Shown here: positions 9,997-20,813 of the stretch, piece after piece
Numbering within the stretch: the stretch's first letter is position 1
Layout of the letters: each line of letters starts with the position of its first letter
Assembly (NCBI GenBank): GCA_000467715.1
Contig: AJFK01001026.1
Location: 1 to 37,861 of the forward strand
Direction: 5' to 3'
From: Hysterium pulicare CBS 123377
Taxonomy: Eukaryota; Ascomycota; Dothideomycetes; Hysteriales; Hysteriaceae
Length of the DNA: 37,861 nt
Position numbers and translations under genes: made by a program
Notes under the pieces: model-generated
What the model saw: the letters and a program-made list of their open reading frames with translations, nothing else
Told to the model about the DNA's origin: nothing
Databases searched by the model: none

Positions 9997-10369
9997 GTTA
10001 TATGCGATAGCCTATCCGCGACTGCAAAACATGCAAAAGTTTCGCTCGGACTGTTTGAATCATTCAGAAGACTCCAGCGTCAACTTCGTAATCGAAGCGT
10101 TGTAGGGTGCTTGTTGGGTCCGATCATGGACGAATTGGGAAAATAAAGGTTGTGATGAACCGATAATATCGAGGACTCTGCAAAGGTCGAAGCGACATTT
10201 ATTCATGCCTTAATTGAACAGCGGTTTGAGCTTTGCCCGTAAATGAATTAATCATGACGTCTTTGAACACTATTCTCTAATGGAACTATTGTGGCGTCTC
10301 GAAACGCATAAAAGCAATGTTCAACCATCGCATTCATATATTTGTTTGCCTTTTATCTACCTATTTGAC
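9997..10369. other. Spacer between agmatinase 3' end and cyclase-like gene
   Basis: These 373 bases contain the promoter of the leftward cyclase-like gene and the 3' end of the leftward agmatinase gene. The stretch is AT-leaning and I see no gene or structured RNA in it. Confidence 0.4.
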
Positions 10370-11748
10370 TCACAGTTCGTCCTTTGTCTTTTCTTTCGTA
10401 CCCTCTACAATCTTCGCTTGCTCCATCAAACCACGCCGAACAATGCTCGTAAGGATCTCATAGCTGATCTGGGCAGCTGCCAGTGCCGTTGCCTCTGTGC
10501 CTCCATCGTAAGCTGGACTGACTTCCACGATGTCCGCACCAACGACATTCAACCCTTCAATCCCTCTGAGAATCCTGATGAGCTCTCGAGTCGTCCAACC
10601 ACCCGGCTCAGGCGTACCTGTTCCAGGAGCAAGACCCGGATCAATTACATCGATATCAACACTTAGGTAGACTGGCATATCCGTACCAACACGATCCACG
10701 ATAGTAGAAATGACACCTTTGACGCCAATGTCATCAATATCATCGGTTGCAATCCGCAGCCAGCCTTGCTGCTCATCATCTAAATTATCCTTGTCTGTGT
10801 CGCCCGAAAGGCGAGTACGTAGACCACCATGAACGGATGATCCGTTGGCTATCAAACCCTCGGTTGCGGCAATCCAAAACATGCTGCCATGGTTGAAAAA
10901 CGACTGAGTAGAAGGATCTTCCTCGTCGATCCAGTAAGAGGGATATCTAGCAGGATGCCAAGTATCCAGATGAGCGTCGAAATGAACTACAGCAATCGGT
11001 TGACCATAGATCTTCTTCAAAGCCCGGAGAGCTGGCAAAGCTATGCTGTGATCGCCGCCGAGGGTAAGTAGTTTAGGCTTATGCAGATAGGTAGAAGAAG
11101 ATGCTAAGGAATCTGGCGGAGCTGCGCGTCCCCCGAGCTCAACAAAGGCCTCGCTCATTTGGCGGAGAGCAAGCGCATTGTCGAATGGAGTGATAGGGAT
11201 GTCTCCGCAGTCCACGATCTGGGCCCAGGAAGTGTACGGATTGAGACCGGCTCGAGGGTTGAAGCCTCTGAAGGAAGTTTGACGGGCTGAACCTGCGCGT
11301 ATAGCTCGAGGACCAAACCGAGCACCTTTTCAGTGATTAGCAGATGCGAATGGAAGGAGGTTAATCATTGGAAATAGAAAATTGCTGAACCCGAAGTACG
11401 GAGAGTATGCTTGTGTTGTTGATGCCCTTACCTGGCCTGTAGCTTACAGCTGTATCAAAAGGAGCACCTATGATTCCGATATCGAATGGTGTCTCTGGAT
11501 GGCTTAAGCACCTTGTATAAGGCAAGTGGGCGAATGTCGATATCCCTGAGAAGCCCCACTGGGGTCTTCATTAGTAACCTGACGATTCAAATCTATTCCG
11601 TAGCTAGTTTTACATCTGTTCCCCATTTCCGTTCAAGCTCGTCCAAATGTGACTGCGAAATTGGCTGCTGGTCTTCTACATGATGGGTGGAATGAGCAGA
11701 GATAAGCAGAGGAAGAGTCAAAGTAACGGCCGTGGGAATCAGGAGCAT
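10370..11748 (-). CDS. Agmatinase/ureohydrolase with signal peptide
   Basis: Exons 11748-11614, 11558-11432 and 11325-10370 give 405 residues. Intron 1 (11559-11613) has a TTACTAAT branch and a CCCCAG acceptor and joins WGTD to [13 protein letters not shown]. Intron 2 (11326-11431) joins SYRP to [10 protein letters not shown]. Both junctions restore conserved ureohydrolase sequence. Manganese ligands of the arginase fold are present: GGDHS (His180), DAHLD (Asp204, His206, Asp208) and SVDIDVIDP (Asp311, Asp313). Such enzymes hydrolyse a guanidino group to urea plus amine. The [22 protein letters not shown] block is typical of agmatinases rather than arginases. Residues 1-18 ([18 protein letters not shown]) form a good signal peptide, so the enzyme should enter the secretory pathway. 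Substrate specificity (agmatine versus a related guanidine) cannot be read from sequence alone. The acceptor of intron 2 (AAAAG) is weak, but the joined protein is convincing. Confidence 0.92.
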
Positions 11749-12266
11749 GACCCTAGTACCGCTTCTTTTATGGCTAATTGAATGGGTTTGAAAGGTGGAA
11801 AAGTGAGTGTAAAGGAATAAAAATGACTTCAGAATCAAAGGGCGCGCATTATGTAACAGCACGGTAGCTTATCATTGCATAGGCCGAAGCATGCCGCGAA
11901 GTCGCACGCAACTAAACTTGGCAGAGAGGCAGTCAAATGGATTTCAAAGCTCCTCTGGAGTCCAACAGGGACATATTTTCCTTCTGCAGGCAGAGGTAGA
12001 GGACTGGCTTTAGTAAGATGCAGAAAGGATGGAGGACGCTAAAATTTAAAAGCAACTTTCAGCCCCGTGTTTTCGCGTCTCCAGTAAAACGCGTCCAGAG
12101 CACTGACTCCACCTCGTCATTCCCTCACCTTCACCATTTATCGTCCCTTTTTCTTGAATACTAGAATTATCCATTGCATCGAAAAAAGTTCTTCTCGATT
12201 CCAATCATATCTATAGTTTGAAACCTCAAAACTCTACCTTATATTCCATCAGCAGTTTCAAGCATT
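11749..12266. promoter_or_regulatory. Divergent promoter region, agmatinase and Fpg
   Basis: These 518 bases separate the start codons of agmatinase (-) and the DNA glycosylase (+). The right half has pyrimidine-rich runs (about 12110-12165) of the kind often found just upstream of fungal transcription starts. No protein-coding frame is supported. No specific operator is claimed. Confidence 0.45.
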
Positions 12267-13656
12267 ATGCCTGAGGTGAGCCACGTATGATCCCAGGCCG
12301 TCAATTCGTTGACCTAATGTGACCCAGATAGGCGAAGTTGCACGCATTGTGCACTACCTGAAGAAGCATGTTGTTGGGAAGACCATTGCTGCTGTTACAG
12401 CTAATGAAGATACCGTAGGATCCTCTCCCACAAACGCTCACGACTTCTCTAACAATCCGATAGATCATATATGGCAAAGTCGGCACGTCTGCCGAAGCCT
12501 TTGAAGAGGCCATGAATGGGAAGAAAGTGGTCGATGCACGACAGCAAGGCAAATACTTCTGGCTTGAGATGTCTTCACCCCCTCATCCCCTGATGCACTT
12601 CGGCATGAGCGGGTGGATGAAGTTCTCCAATGACGACACCTCGTACTACAAACCTACCAAGGCGGAGGAGCTGGCTTGGCCTCCGAAATTCTCGAAGTTT
12701 GTTCTTAAGATGAAAGAAGATCCGGATTGTGAAGTTGCGTTTGTAGATCCCCGACGACTCGGCCGTATCAGACTAGTCGACGCAAAAGGTGATCAAATGA
12801 GATCTACCACGCCTCTGAAGGAGAACGGTCCTGATCCTGTGATTGATTCCGAGATTCTCACTCAAGAATGGCTGGCAAAGAAACTTAGGAGTAAGAAAGT
12901 ACCTGTGAAGGCTCTCTTACTCGATCAAGCGAATATTAGCGGTGTTGGAAATTGGGTTGCGGATGAAGTACTCTATCAAGCCCGACTACATCCTGAGCAG
13001 TATAGTAACACATTCAATGATACGCAAATCAAGCAGCTACATGATGCTTTGATCGACGTATGCTCAACCGCCGTAAATACGTTAGCCGATTCCAGCAAGT
13101 TCCCAGAGAATTGTAAGCATCAACTGCTCTCCTGCCGGACATTAGCATTTGCTAACATCAGACAGGGATCATGCGTCATCGATGGGGGAAGGGTAAAGAA
13201 AATGGAGGTCGCCTGCCAAATGGAGATAAGATCGTATTCCTGAAAGTTGGTGGAAGAACTTCTGCAGTCGTTCCAAGCGTTCAAAAGAAGACTGGTGCTG
13301 TGGCTGGCGATGTGGACTCGAATGGTGTGGAGGACGAAGGGGACGAAGACAAGAAACCTAAGAAAGGAGCAAAACAGCAGAAGAAGGACACGAAGAAAGA
13401 AGAGAAGGATGCTCAAACGGCTTCACCTGCGCCGGTAAAACGTGGACGAAAGAAGGCAGAGCAGAAGGAACTAGATATAGAGGCAGAGATTGAGGAGGAC
13501 CTTCCGGCTACGAAGAAACAAAAGACCACCACAAACGGTGATACTGGCAAAGCTGCACCACGTAAGGGTCAGAAAAAAGGGAAGGCGGCCTCTGAGGCTC
13601 CAGTCAAGCAAGATTACGATGGCAGACGGAGGTCTGGGCGGCACTCGAATGCCTGA
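12267..13656 (+). CDS. fpg: Fpg/MutM-type DNA glycosylase, zinc-less fungal form
   Basis: The model has four exons: 12267-12275, 12328-12414, 12464-13112 and 13166-13656, giving 411 residues. The first exon codes only for MPE. Splicing gives MPEIGEVARIVHYLKKHVVGK, so Pro2 (N-terminal catalytic proline after Met removal) and Glu3 are present. A conserved lysine lies in QQGKYFW (Lys62). LMHFGMSGWMKF and the helix-two-turn-helix NISGVGNWVADEVLYQARLHPEQ follow (about 189-211). The C-terminal zinc finger of bacterial Fpg is absent, as in plant and fungal relatives. The third junction forms ENWIMRHRWGKG and leads into a family-typical GGRTSAVVPSVQKK segment. After it comes a roughly 120-residue Lys/Glu/Ala-rich tail that probably binds DNA or carries nuclear localisation signals. 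The enzyme removes oxidised bases and cuts the abasic site (base excision repair). Confidence 0.94.
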
Positions 13657-14240
13657 GACGGCCATGGAACGACGTTAAGTTCGAATCTACACCAGAACAC
13701 GAGAGCCAACGTCAATGCTAGTTTCTAGTATACATTCCAATGATTTTGGTAGTGCTATGTAATCTTACGCCGATGTTTGGACTACCTAGTCCACTTGCGG
13801 CATGTCCTCATGTGCTCCGTTGGGAATCATTGATCAACGACCACATCTCAAGCAAAATACACTTCTCTTACCTGTGGTGTGCACCTGAAATGTGTTCCTA
13901 CTGTCACACAGAATTTCAATTGCGAAACTTATAGGCGCTCGAAGATCCGTGGATGCTCGGAGCTCGGTTAAAGTTCGGCTGAGGTTTTGATGAAATTAGA
14001 ATCACAGACGACCGCCCCTCTATGCGTGAGCTTGTGCACTTCCAGTAGGCACAATTCGCCTCTACCTTACGTTTCTTGTGTACTCCAGAGCGGCATGATT
14101 GTATCTTGATACTACTCACTTCCTTTGCATTTGCTAGATTACTTGCTCCGCATCTTCGTTGCTGTAGAGGCAGATAGATTTGCTGTTGAGGCGCACGACA
14201 GCTCGGCCTCGACCTCACGTTCCCAGGCATTTCCGCAACC
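13657..14240. other. Spacer between Fpg and NAA15 genes
   Basis: These 584 bases between two rightward genes contain the Fpg 3' end and the NAA15 promoter and leader. A GGTTCGAATC-like piece occurs near 13677 but no tRNA fold surrounds it. No gene is seen. Confidence 0.45.
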
Positions 14241-16944
14241 ATGCCTCAACCATTGGCGTCCAAGGAGAATTCCTTGTTCCGATCAGTAGTCAAGTATTAT
14301 GAATCGAAGCAGTATAAGAAGGGTAATGCGTTTCACCCTTGTTGCAGTAGCTCCCAGCTGACTCCAGCAGGCCTCAAAGCCGCAGAACAGATTCTGCGCA
14401 AACACCCTAACCATGGAGACACACAAGCTATGAAAGCCCTAATACTCAATTCCCAAGGTCAATCTGACGAAGCCTTCGCTCTCGCTAAAGTAGCGCTCAC
14501 GAACGATATGAAATCGCATGTTTGCTGGCATGTCTACGGCTTGCTTTATCGGTCCCAGAAAAATTATGAGGAGGCAATCAAGGCATACAAATTTGCCTTG
14601 AGGATTGAACCTGAATCGCACAACATCCTCCGAGACCTAGCCCTCCTTCAAGTCCAGATGCGAGATTACCAGGGTTACATTCAAAGTAGGAATCTCATGT
14701 TGAAGGCGCGACCACAAATGAGGCAGAATTGGACCGCTTTGGCAGTCGCGCACCACCTCTCCGGCGACTTGAAGGAAGCAGAGCATATTCTTACTACATA
14801 TGAGGATACTCTGAAAAGTCCACCACCGAAAACGGACATCGAGCATTCGGAAGCTTCGTTGTACCGGAACACTATAATAGCAGAAGCAGGCGACATAGAG
14901 CGGGCTCTGAAACATCTGGAAGGTATTTCGAAACATAACCTGGATCGGACTGCTGTCATGGAAATGCGAGCGCAATACCTGTTGAGATTAGGAAAGAAAG
15001 ACGAGGCGGAGAAGGCATACAGGGCGTTATTGGATAGAAACAATGAGTTCCGAGCATACTATGAGGGACTAGAACAAGCACTGGGATTGGAGAAGTCCAA
15101 TGCAGGATCGCGGCAAGCGCTAACGGAGCTCTACGAGACTTATGCTGCGAAAAGTGAACGAGTGGATGCTGCAAGACGTATCCCGCTCGACTTTCTCGAA
15201 GGTAGATATTATTATCTAGTGAATTTCTGCGTAATGTTGACCACAAATAGGAGAGGCATTTAAGTCTGCAGCGGATCCATATCTCCGAAGGATGCTTAAG
15301 AAGGGTGTCGCGTCGACGTTCCCAAACATCAAAGCATTATACTCGAACCCATCGAAGAAAGCAATCATTGAGGAACTAGTCACTGGATATGCATCGGAAA
15401 AGAAAACGAACGGATCAGCAGACGGCCAGGTCAACGGGGATAAACCGGATCGTTTTGAGGAATCTGTCCTGTACTTTCTTGCGCAACATTACAACTATCA
15501 CCTCAGTCGTGACCTCACCAAAGCTATGGAGTACACCGATCGGGCGATCGAGTTGAAACCCAAGGAAGTCAACTTCAGTATGACCAAGGCACGAGTATGG
15601 AAACACTACGGCAATTTCAAGAAAGCAGCAGAACAAATGAACCATGCCCGAGAACTTGACGAAAAGGATCGATATATCAACACGAAGTGTGCAAAATATC
15701 AGTTGCGGAGCAACCAAAATGAAGCTGCCTTGCAAACCATGAGTAAATTCACCCGAAACGAAACAGTAGGAGGACCACTAGGCGACCTACATGACATGCA
15801 ATGCATGTGGTATATAACGGAGGATGGAGAGTCGTACTTCCGACAACGCCATCTAGGCCTCGCACTGAAACGGTTTAGCTCTATATACGACATTTTTGAT
15901 ATTTGGCAGGACGATCAGTTCGACTTCCATAGCTTCTCATTACGCAAAGGCCAGATAAGAGCCTACGTCGACATGGTGAGGTGGGAAGACCACCTCCGAG
16001 ACCACCCTTTCTATGTCAGAGCTGCGATATCTGCGATCAAGATCTACTTAATGCTGGCTGATAATCCAGATTTGGGTAACGCTAAAAAGGATAACTTTGG
16101 TGATCTTGACCCAGCCGAAAGGAAGAAGGCTCAAAAGAAAGCAAGGAAGGAGCAGGAGAAACTAGAGAAGGCCGAGGCGGAGAGAAAGGCTGCAGCCAAG
16201 AAACCAGCAACGGGAGCTGATGGCGAGCCAAAGAAGGAAGATCCAGATCCAAAGGGGACCAAACTTGTGCAGACCCAGCAGCCGTTAGAAGACTGCCTGA
16301 AATTCCTCACGCCTTTGCTGGAGCTCAGCCCGAAGAATATCGAGGGACAGAATCTCGGGTTTGAGGTATATCTTCGGAGAAGTAAGACATCAGCCGCCCG
16401 CACAGAACCAAAACTTTTGTTGACATCGCCGCAGAAAAGTTACTACTTGCCTTGAAATGCCTGTTGGCAGCTGCGGCGCTCGATGCTGAGAACCCCACGG
16501 TCCATGAGCAAGCCATCCGCTTCCGTCAAAACCGTAAGTCATCATCCCACCACATGCATGCATCATACAACTAACCTTACCTCAGTGGACTCATCGAAGG
16601 ATCTCCCGCCCCAAGTCTCCGAAGTTCTCACCTCCAACTTCAAGCTCGCCCCAGCCTCGAAAGATCTCTCTTCACACAACGACGAATTCGCAAAGAAACA
16701 CCAACAAAGCCCATCGCATGTTCAGTCTGCTCTAAAAGCCCGTAAGTTACTAGACCCCAGCACACAATCCCAGAACGAGAAAGACCTGCACAAGACCCTT
16801 GAACTCCCCTCTATTTCCATCGATCAAGCGCAAGCAGGATTCAGCCTGCTGGAGGACTGGAAGAGCGATCAGAAGACGAAGGATGCGTACCGAGAAGCGG
16901 CAGCGAAAAGATGGCCCGAAGCAACTGTATTCGAGAAGAACTGA
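14241..16944 (+). CDS. NAT1: NatA auxiliary subunit (NAA15/Nat1), TPR protein
   Basis: There are five exons: 14241-14322, 14371-15201, 15251-16381, 16435-16533 and 16586-16944, for 833 residues. This is near the usual fungal length. Junctions restore conserved text: YKKG/LKAAEQIL, DFLEG/EAFKSAADPYLRRM, YLRRK/KLLLALKCLLAA and FRQN/LDSSKDLPP. The N-terminus (LASKENSLFRSVVKYYESKQYKKGLK) and the arrays of TPR helices (such as EAIKAYKFALRIEPES) are those of the scaffold. It holds the catalytic subunit Naa10 and docks the N-terminal acetyltransferase NatA on ribosomes. A Lys/Glu/Ala-rich charged helix at about residues 590-620 is also typical. Intron 1 is 48 nt, a multiple of three without stop codons, so its retention would insert 16 residues without breaking the frame. 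Confidence 0.95.
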
Positions 16945-17471
16945 AAGGTTGGATGGGACGAAGAAGTGGGGGTGGGCATGTAATTGCGCTTTGTGACTTG
17001 TGCGCTGTAGAGTATTTCAGCATAGCATTGCTTAGCGCGTTTCGAACAACGGGGGAATATAAAAAGTTTCATATAGACTTCTTTGTACAGACAGACAGCT
17101 AGGAGGATGAGGGTGCTGATGTACTCGTTGGGTGATTGGGCGAGATATTCAACCATGTCTCTTTTAGCCATCAGTTACATTGGGTGAAATGATACTGGTA
17201 CCATATGCTTCTGCAACGTTCTGGATATTACGGAATTGCGCTTTCTGCATCACTAGTCTTATTCAAGGCCGAATCTAGTATTAACAATATATTCGAATTA
17301 CTTCATATCAGAGAAAGCCAAGCGCTGTAAAAGAGATCGTCAAGCTATAGCATAATCATAAACCCTCATTCCAAGCACTAAACCATTGACATTACTCCAT
17401 CTCGAGATCCTTACCAGTATTTACACCACACTCTTCTTCCCCAGTCTCCCCTGTCCATACATATTCTCCTC
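16945..17471. other. Convergent spacer, NAA15 and GPI-protein genes
   Basis: These 527 bases lie between the 3' ends of two convergent genes. The composition is AT-leaning in the middle (17220-17360). I see no gene or repeat. Confidence 0.4.
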
Positions 17472-18281
17472 TCACAATGCCAAAACCGCTCCAACAAATC
17501 CAATGACACCCGCAGCAGCAGCAACCGGCACTTGGGTCGGCATGGCAAAACCCGAAGAACTCGAACTAGATGCCGCATGTGATGAGGCAGCTGCCGACAA
17601 GCTACTTTGTATACTGCTCACAGCCGCGGAAGCGGAAGAAGCGGCGGCGGAAGCGGCACTAGATGCACTCGCGAGCACAGAAGAGGCAGCCGAGGAAGCA
17701 GCCTAAACCAATTCACAAATCAGCCACTAACTCTCACTCTCCATCCTCATCCTCATCCTCGGCATAAACCAAAGGAAGGAAAGAAAGAAAGAAAGAACTC
17801 ACACTCTCAAGACTCGACACAGTCTCACCAGCCCCAGGAACCGTACTCACGAACGTAGACCCCGCACTATCCGTCGCCGTAGTCACGAACGGCGCCCCTG
17901 GAATCCCCGTACTCGCCGCGCCTCTTAACCCACTAATCGCGCTCTCCAACGCGACGATGTTGGAGCTGTACTGCGAGGGGATGGCGGAGAACCAGGGCGG
18001 AGTCGTGGTCGCGAGGAGCGCGGATTCGATGATGGATTCCGTGTCCCCGGCTAGGCTGGCGGCGGAGGCGATGGCGGATTGGATCGAGGCGGGGACGTAG
18101 AGGGAGATGAGTTGGGCGGCGTTGCTGGAGAAGGAGTCGGGTGCTTGGGTGCTGGGGGGATTTTGTTAGGTGGGTGGTTGAGGGGTGGAGAGGGGGAGGG
18201 AGCTTACGTTTGCCGCGGGGCATGGTGGATCGATAGGGCTGTACTGGTGAGGAGGGAGAATGTGAGGGTTTGGAGACGCAT
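17472..18281 (-). CDS. Small Ala/Ser-rich secreted protein, probably GPI-anchored
   Basis: The model has three exons, 18281-18208, 18151-17803 and 17702-17472, giving 217 residues. The start gives MRLQTLTFSLLTSTALSIHH, a good signal peptide. The middle part (TTQAPDSFSSNAAQLISLYV onward) is a compact domain of about 110 residues with no recognised family. It includes TPPWFSAIPSQYSSNIVALE, which resembles the surface-protein domain seen in many ascomycete GPI proteins. The last exon is almost only Ala and Ser, then GFAMPTQVPVAAAAGVIGFVGAVLAL, a C-terminal hydrophobic tail fitting a GPI attachment signal. A cell wall or outer plasma membrane location follows. Intron 1 is 18152-18207. Intron 2 (17703-17802, donor GTGAGT) contains a GAAA microsatellite. 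Low-complexity sequence makes the exact tail length the least certain part. Confidence 0.8.
17742..17797. repeat. Microsatellites inside intron of GPI-protein gene
   Basis: Two simple repeats lie next to each other: CATCCT units at 17742-17760 and GAAA/GGAA units at about 17775-17797. Both fall in intron 2 of the leftward GPI-protein gene, where in the sense direction the CTTT repeat immediately follows the donor site. Length changes here would not alter the protein but might influence splicing. Confidence 0.7.
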
Positions 18282-19335
18282 TGTGGAGGTTGTGTTGTGT
18301 TGCGGAGCACTGTGTGCTGGATCTCTAGGAGGGTTTATGCTGTGTCGCGTAGTTCAGTGGGAAAGAGGATGTAGACGGGGTGCGACTGTAGGAAGACATT
18401 ATAATTGGAGTGGCAGAGGACGGACTAGGACCAGCCATCGTGGAGCAATTGCTTGTGAAAGTGGGAAAGTTGGTCCCTGGGAGTTGAAACTTGAAGATAG
18501 TTGCGTGGCTGGGATGTGGCTGGGGACAATAACGCTAGTCTGAATTTGGAGGACTATTCCGAAGCTGAGGGTCTCACTGGCTGATTCTGCCATGCGTATT
18601 CTATACGAGCCATGGATGAATATGGCTCGGTCAAGTTTTGAATTTTAATTGAATGTTAGTGGTATCTTTAGAGATTGGATAGTATTTCACTACGTTGGAG
18701 GTGAGTAGAAAACAACAAGCCTTTTGACGCTGAATGTGAGACGGAGACTGGACTGTTATAGGACGAATGAAAAGTTGTGATATCACGCTTTTTTCTAGAG
18801 ATAAGTAGGGGTCTTCTGTCCTCTGGACGTTGAATGAAGAACCCCCGAACCACGGCGCGTGTCAATATTCGTCGTACTGTAGACTTGCAAAGCGGCACAA
18901 GTCTGGATAGATCCTATTCTATAAGCTACTTTCCGAGTAATTATAAGCATGGCAACTTGCTTGAATGCCTTGTACTAAGGTTAAATCGGCTTTGTAGGCT
19001 AGTAGAAAAGAAGGAGTTGGGCGCGGACCTATCCTCTGAGAACGACAATTTATGACCTGGAATATCAATGACCCCCCTTCCAGGTTTAACCAAAATTATG
19101 TTCCGCACAAGGATCTCAATATAGCCATATCTAAACGTATTTCTAGGCCGCGTGCTAGGGAGACTAGAAGAAGCGTGTTATCCATACACATCGTCCCAGA
19201 ACCTTATTTACCTCACCCAAATGCAAACCAAGAACTCCATGCAAATGCAGTCAATCCAATTATCCCCAACACCCAACCCAGACCCATAGAACAAGCCACG
19301 GTCAGCATCTACACCAGTCGTTCCACTATGCAGAA
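18282..19335. other. Upstream region of GPI-protein gene
   Basis: About 1.05 kb covers the promoter of the GPI-protein gene and the 3' flank of the Apq12-like gene. Frames here are short and antisense-like. AT-rich patches occur at 18600-18680 and 18930-19140. No gene, tRNA or element is supported. Confidence 0.4.
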
Positions 19336-19875
19336 TCATCGCCATCCCTCCCTCCCCCTCTTCCTCCCACCATACCCACCCGCAGAACCCCCATGCATCC
19401 CCGTCTTCGACAATTCCGCCTGCGTCTGATAATACTCATACTGGCCCACCCAATACTGCCACAGCTCTCCGACATCTCCAACCGCCCCATCAACACCTCT
19501 ATTGTACACATACAAGCCACCGAGCACGATCGATCCCCAAAAGACCAGTCGCAGCGCCAGATTCACCCAGAACATGACCGCGCGATACGCCATGCCGAGG
19601 ATCTTGAGCGAGAAGAAGAGGATTATGATGAGGATGGCGATGGAGGCGAGGTCGGGGGATGTCGTCAGGCGGGAGAGGAGCGGGTTTATGACGGATCGGA
19701 GGGTGAGGAGGGTGTTGGTGATGGAGAGGAAGAAGGTGTAGAGGGTTCGGAGAGTGCTGGGGGAAAGGTTCGATTGAGCATAGCGGAGCCAGTCTGGTTG
19801 CACATTAGTATGGGTTGGTGTGGGGATGTTGAGAGAATGGAAGGGGTGGTGGACAGTACCCTGTATGAAGTCCAT
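19336..19875 (-). CDS. apq12: Apq12-like nuclear envelope/pore assembly protein
   Basis: The preferred model has two exons, 19875-19860 and 19793-19336, for 157 residues. The 66-nt intron (19794-19859) has donor GTACTG, a perfect-looking ATACTAATG branch and acceptor CCAG, joining MDFIQ to DWLRYAQSNL. Because its length is a multiple of three without a stop, the unspliced frame (179 residues) also stays open. The centre is hydrophobic: IAILIIILFFSLKILGMAYR followed by a second segment (AVMFWVNLALRLVFWGSIVLG), then YNRGVDG. This two-helix hairpin with flanking amphipathic sequence fits the Apq12 family. In yeast, Apq12 sits in the nuclear envelope/ER and links membrane lipid state to nuclear pore biogenesis. 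The C-terminus is Gly/Arg-rich. The family call is by pattern, at moderate strength. Confidence 0.75.
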   Translation of the reverse strand: MDFIQGTVHHPFHSLNIPTPTHTNVQPDWLRYAQSNLSPSTLRTLYTFFLSITNTLLTLRSVINPLLSRLTTSPDLASIAILIIILFFSLKILGMAYRAVMFWVNLALRLVFWGSIVLGGLYVYNRGVDGAVGDVGELWQYWVGQYEYYQTQAELSKTGMHGGSAGGYGGRKRGREGWR

Positions 19876-20813
19876 TCTTGTAGATTGATGAAAGTGGGGA
19901 GGTCTAGTGTTCGATAGTCCTTGGCGTTGGAGTTTTTGCGCGTGGTAATTGGAATGGAGTACTTCAATTGAATGGCGTATCGATTATTGAGTTGTTTGCG
20001 CGTAGGAAGTTGTGTTGCGGTAGTAATGGCGAAGCTTTATGGATTGGACAAAGTTGTTTCGTTCGGCGGCATCTCCGCGCTTGGCACGTGCGCACCAAAC
20101 AGTCTCACCAGAGAGTGAAACAGTTGCGCACAATCACATCTCAGTGAATCAACTCAAGATTGCTTGTTTCAATGTTTCAACTTCTCTCTTCCCTCCAGAG
20201 GGAATAGAAATGTATTCCTCTTAATCTACTGTTGCTTGACCACTGGATATCTCATCTCTGCCACGCCAACCTAACCCAGCCATAGGTCCGTGCATATATA
20301 GAGGCAAGCTGATTACTGCTATGCCAGAAGGTGAGAGTGAAACAAACGAAAATAAAAAGTCTGACATTTTGCGCCGTTTCAGAACGGGTTGCTGTCTGGT
20401 ATCACTGAATTTCAACCGCTGATCCTTCCTCCTAACGCCTAGGAACCCGAGGAATCGTTTATCCACATAAATATATATACTGAAGAGAATATAGGAGGCT
20501 CGAGGCCATGTTGATACATCGGAGTAGTGACAAAGATGTTGCTTCAGCTCTATCCTTTGTGGATGGCGGAGCAAGCGTTCAGGATCAGGTGAAGCTGATC
20601 CGGGACGAGTGGATGACATTAAGTCATGAAGCCACCGTAGTCGAGAGGAGAATGAGAAACCCATGATCGCGATGAGTCTATGAGGTGTCGTGGTGGGACC
20701 GTAAGGTCCTGGCAAAAGTATGCTTGAAGAGCTCGCTCCATGCAGAATTGGAAAGGTTCGTGATATAGTCGGTCAGTGAGAAATAAATGCATATGACAGA
20801 TTGATGAAATCGT
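19876..20813. other. Spacer between Apq12-like and membrane-protein genes
   Basis: About 940 bases cover the promoter of the Apq12-like gene and the 3' flank of the leftward membrane-protein gene. A minus-strand frame of 164 codons (20221-20715) is open, but it has no family features and overlaps the expected 3' UTR, so it is not called. Confidence 0.4.

Noticed and set aside
10280-10666. 128-codon plus-strand frame
   Set aside because: It mostly overlaps the agmatinase coding exon in antisense and has no family features.
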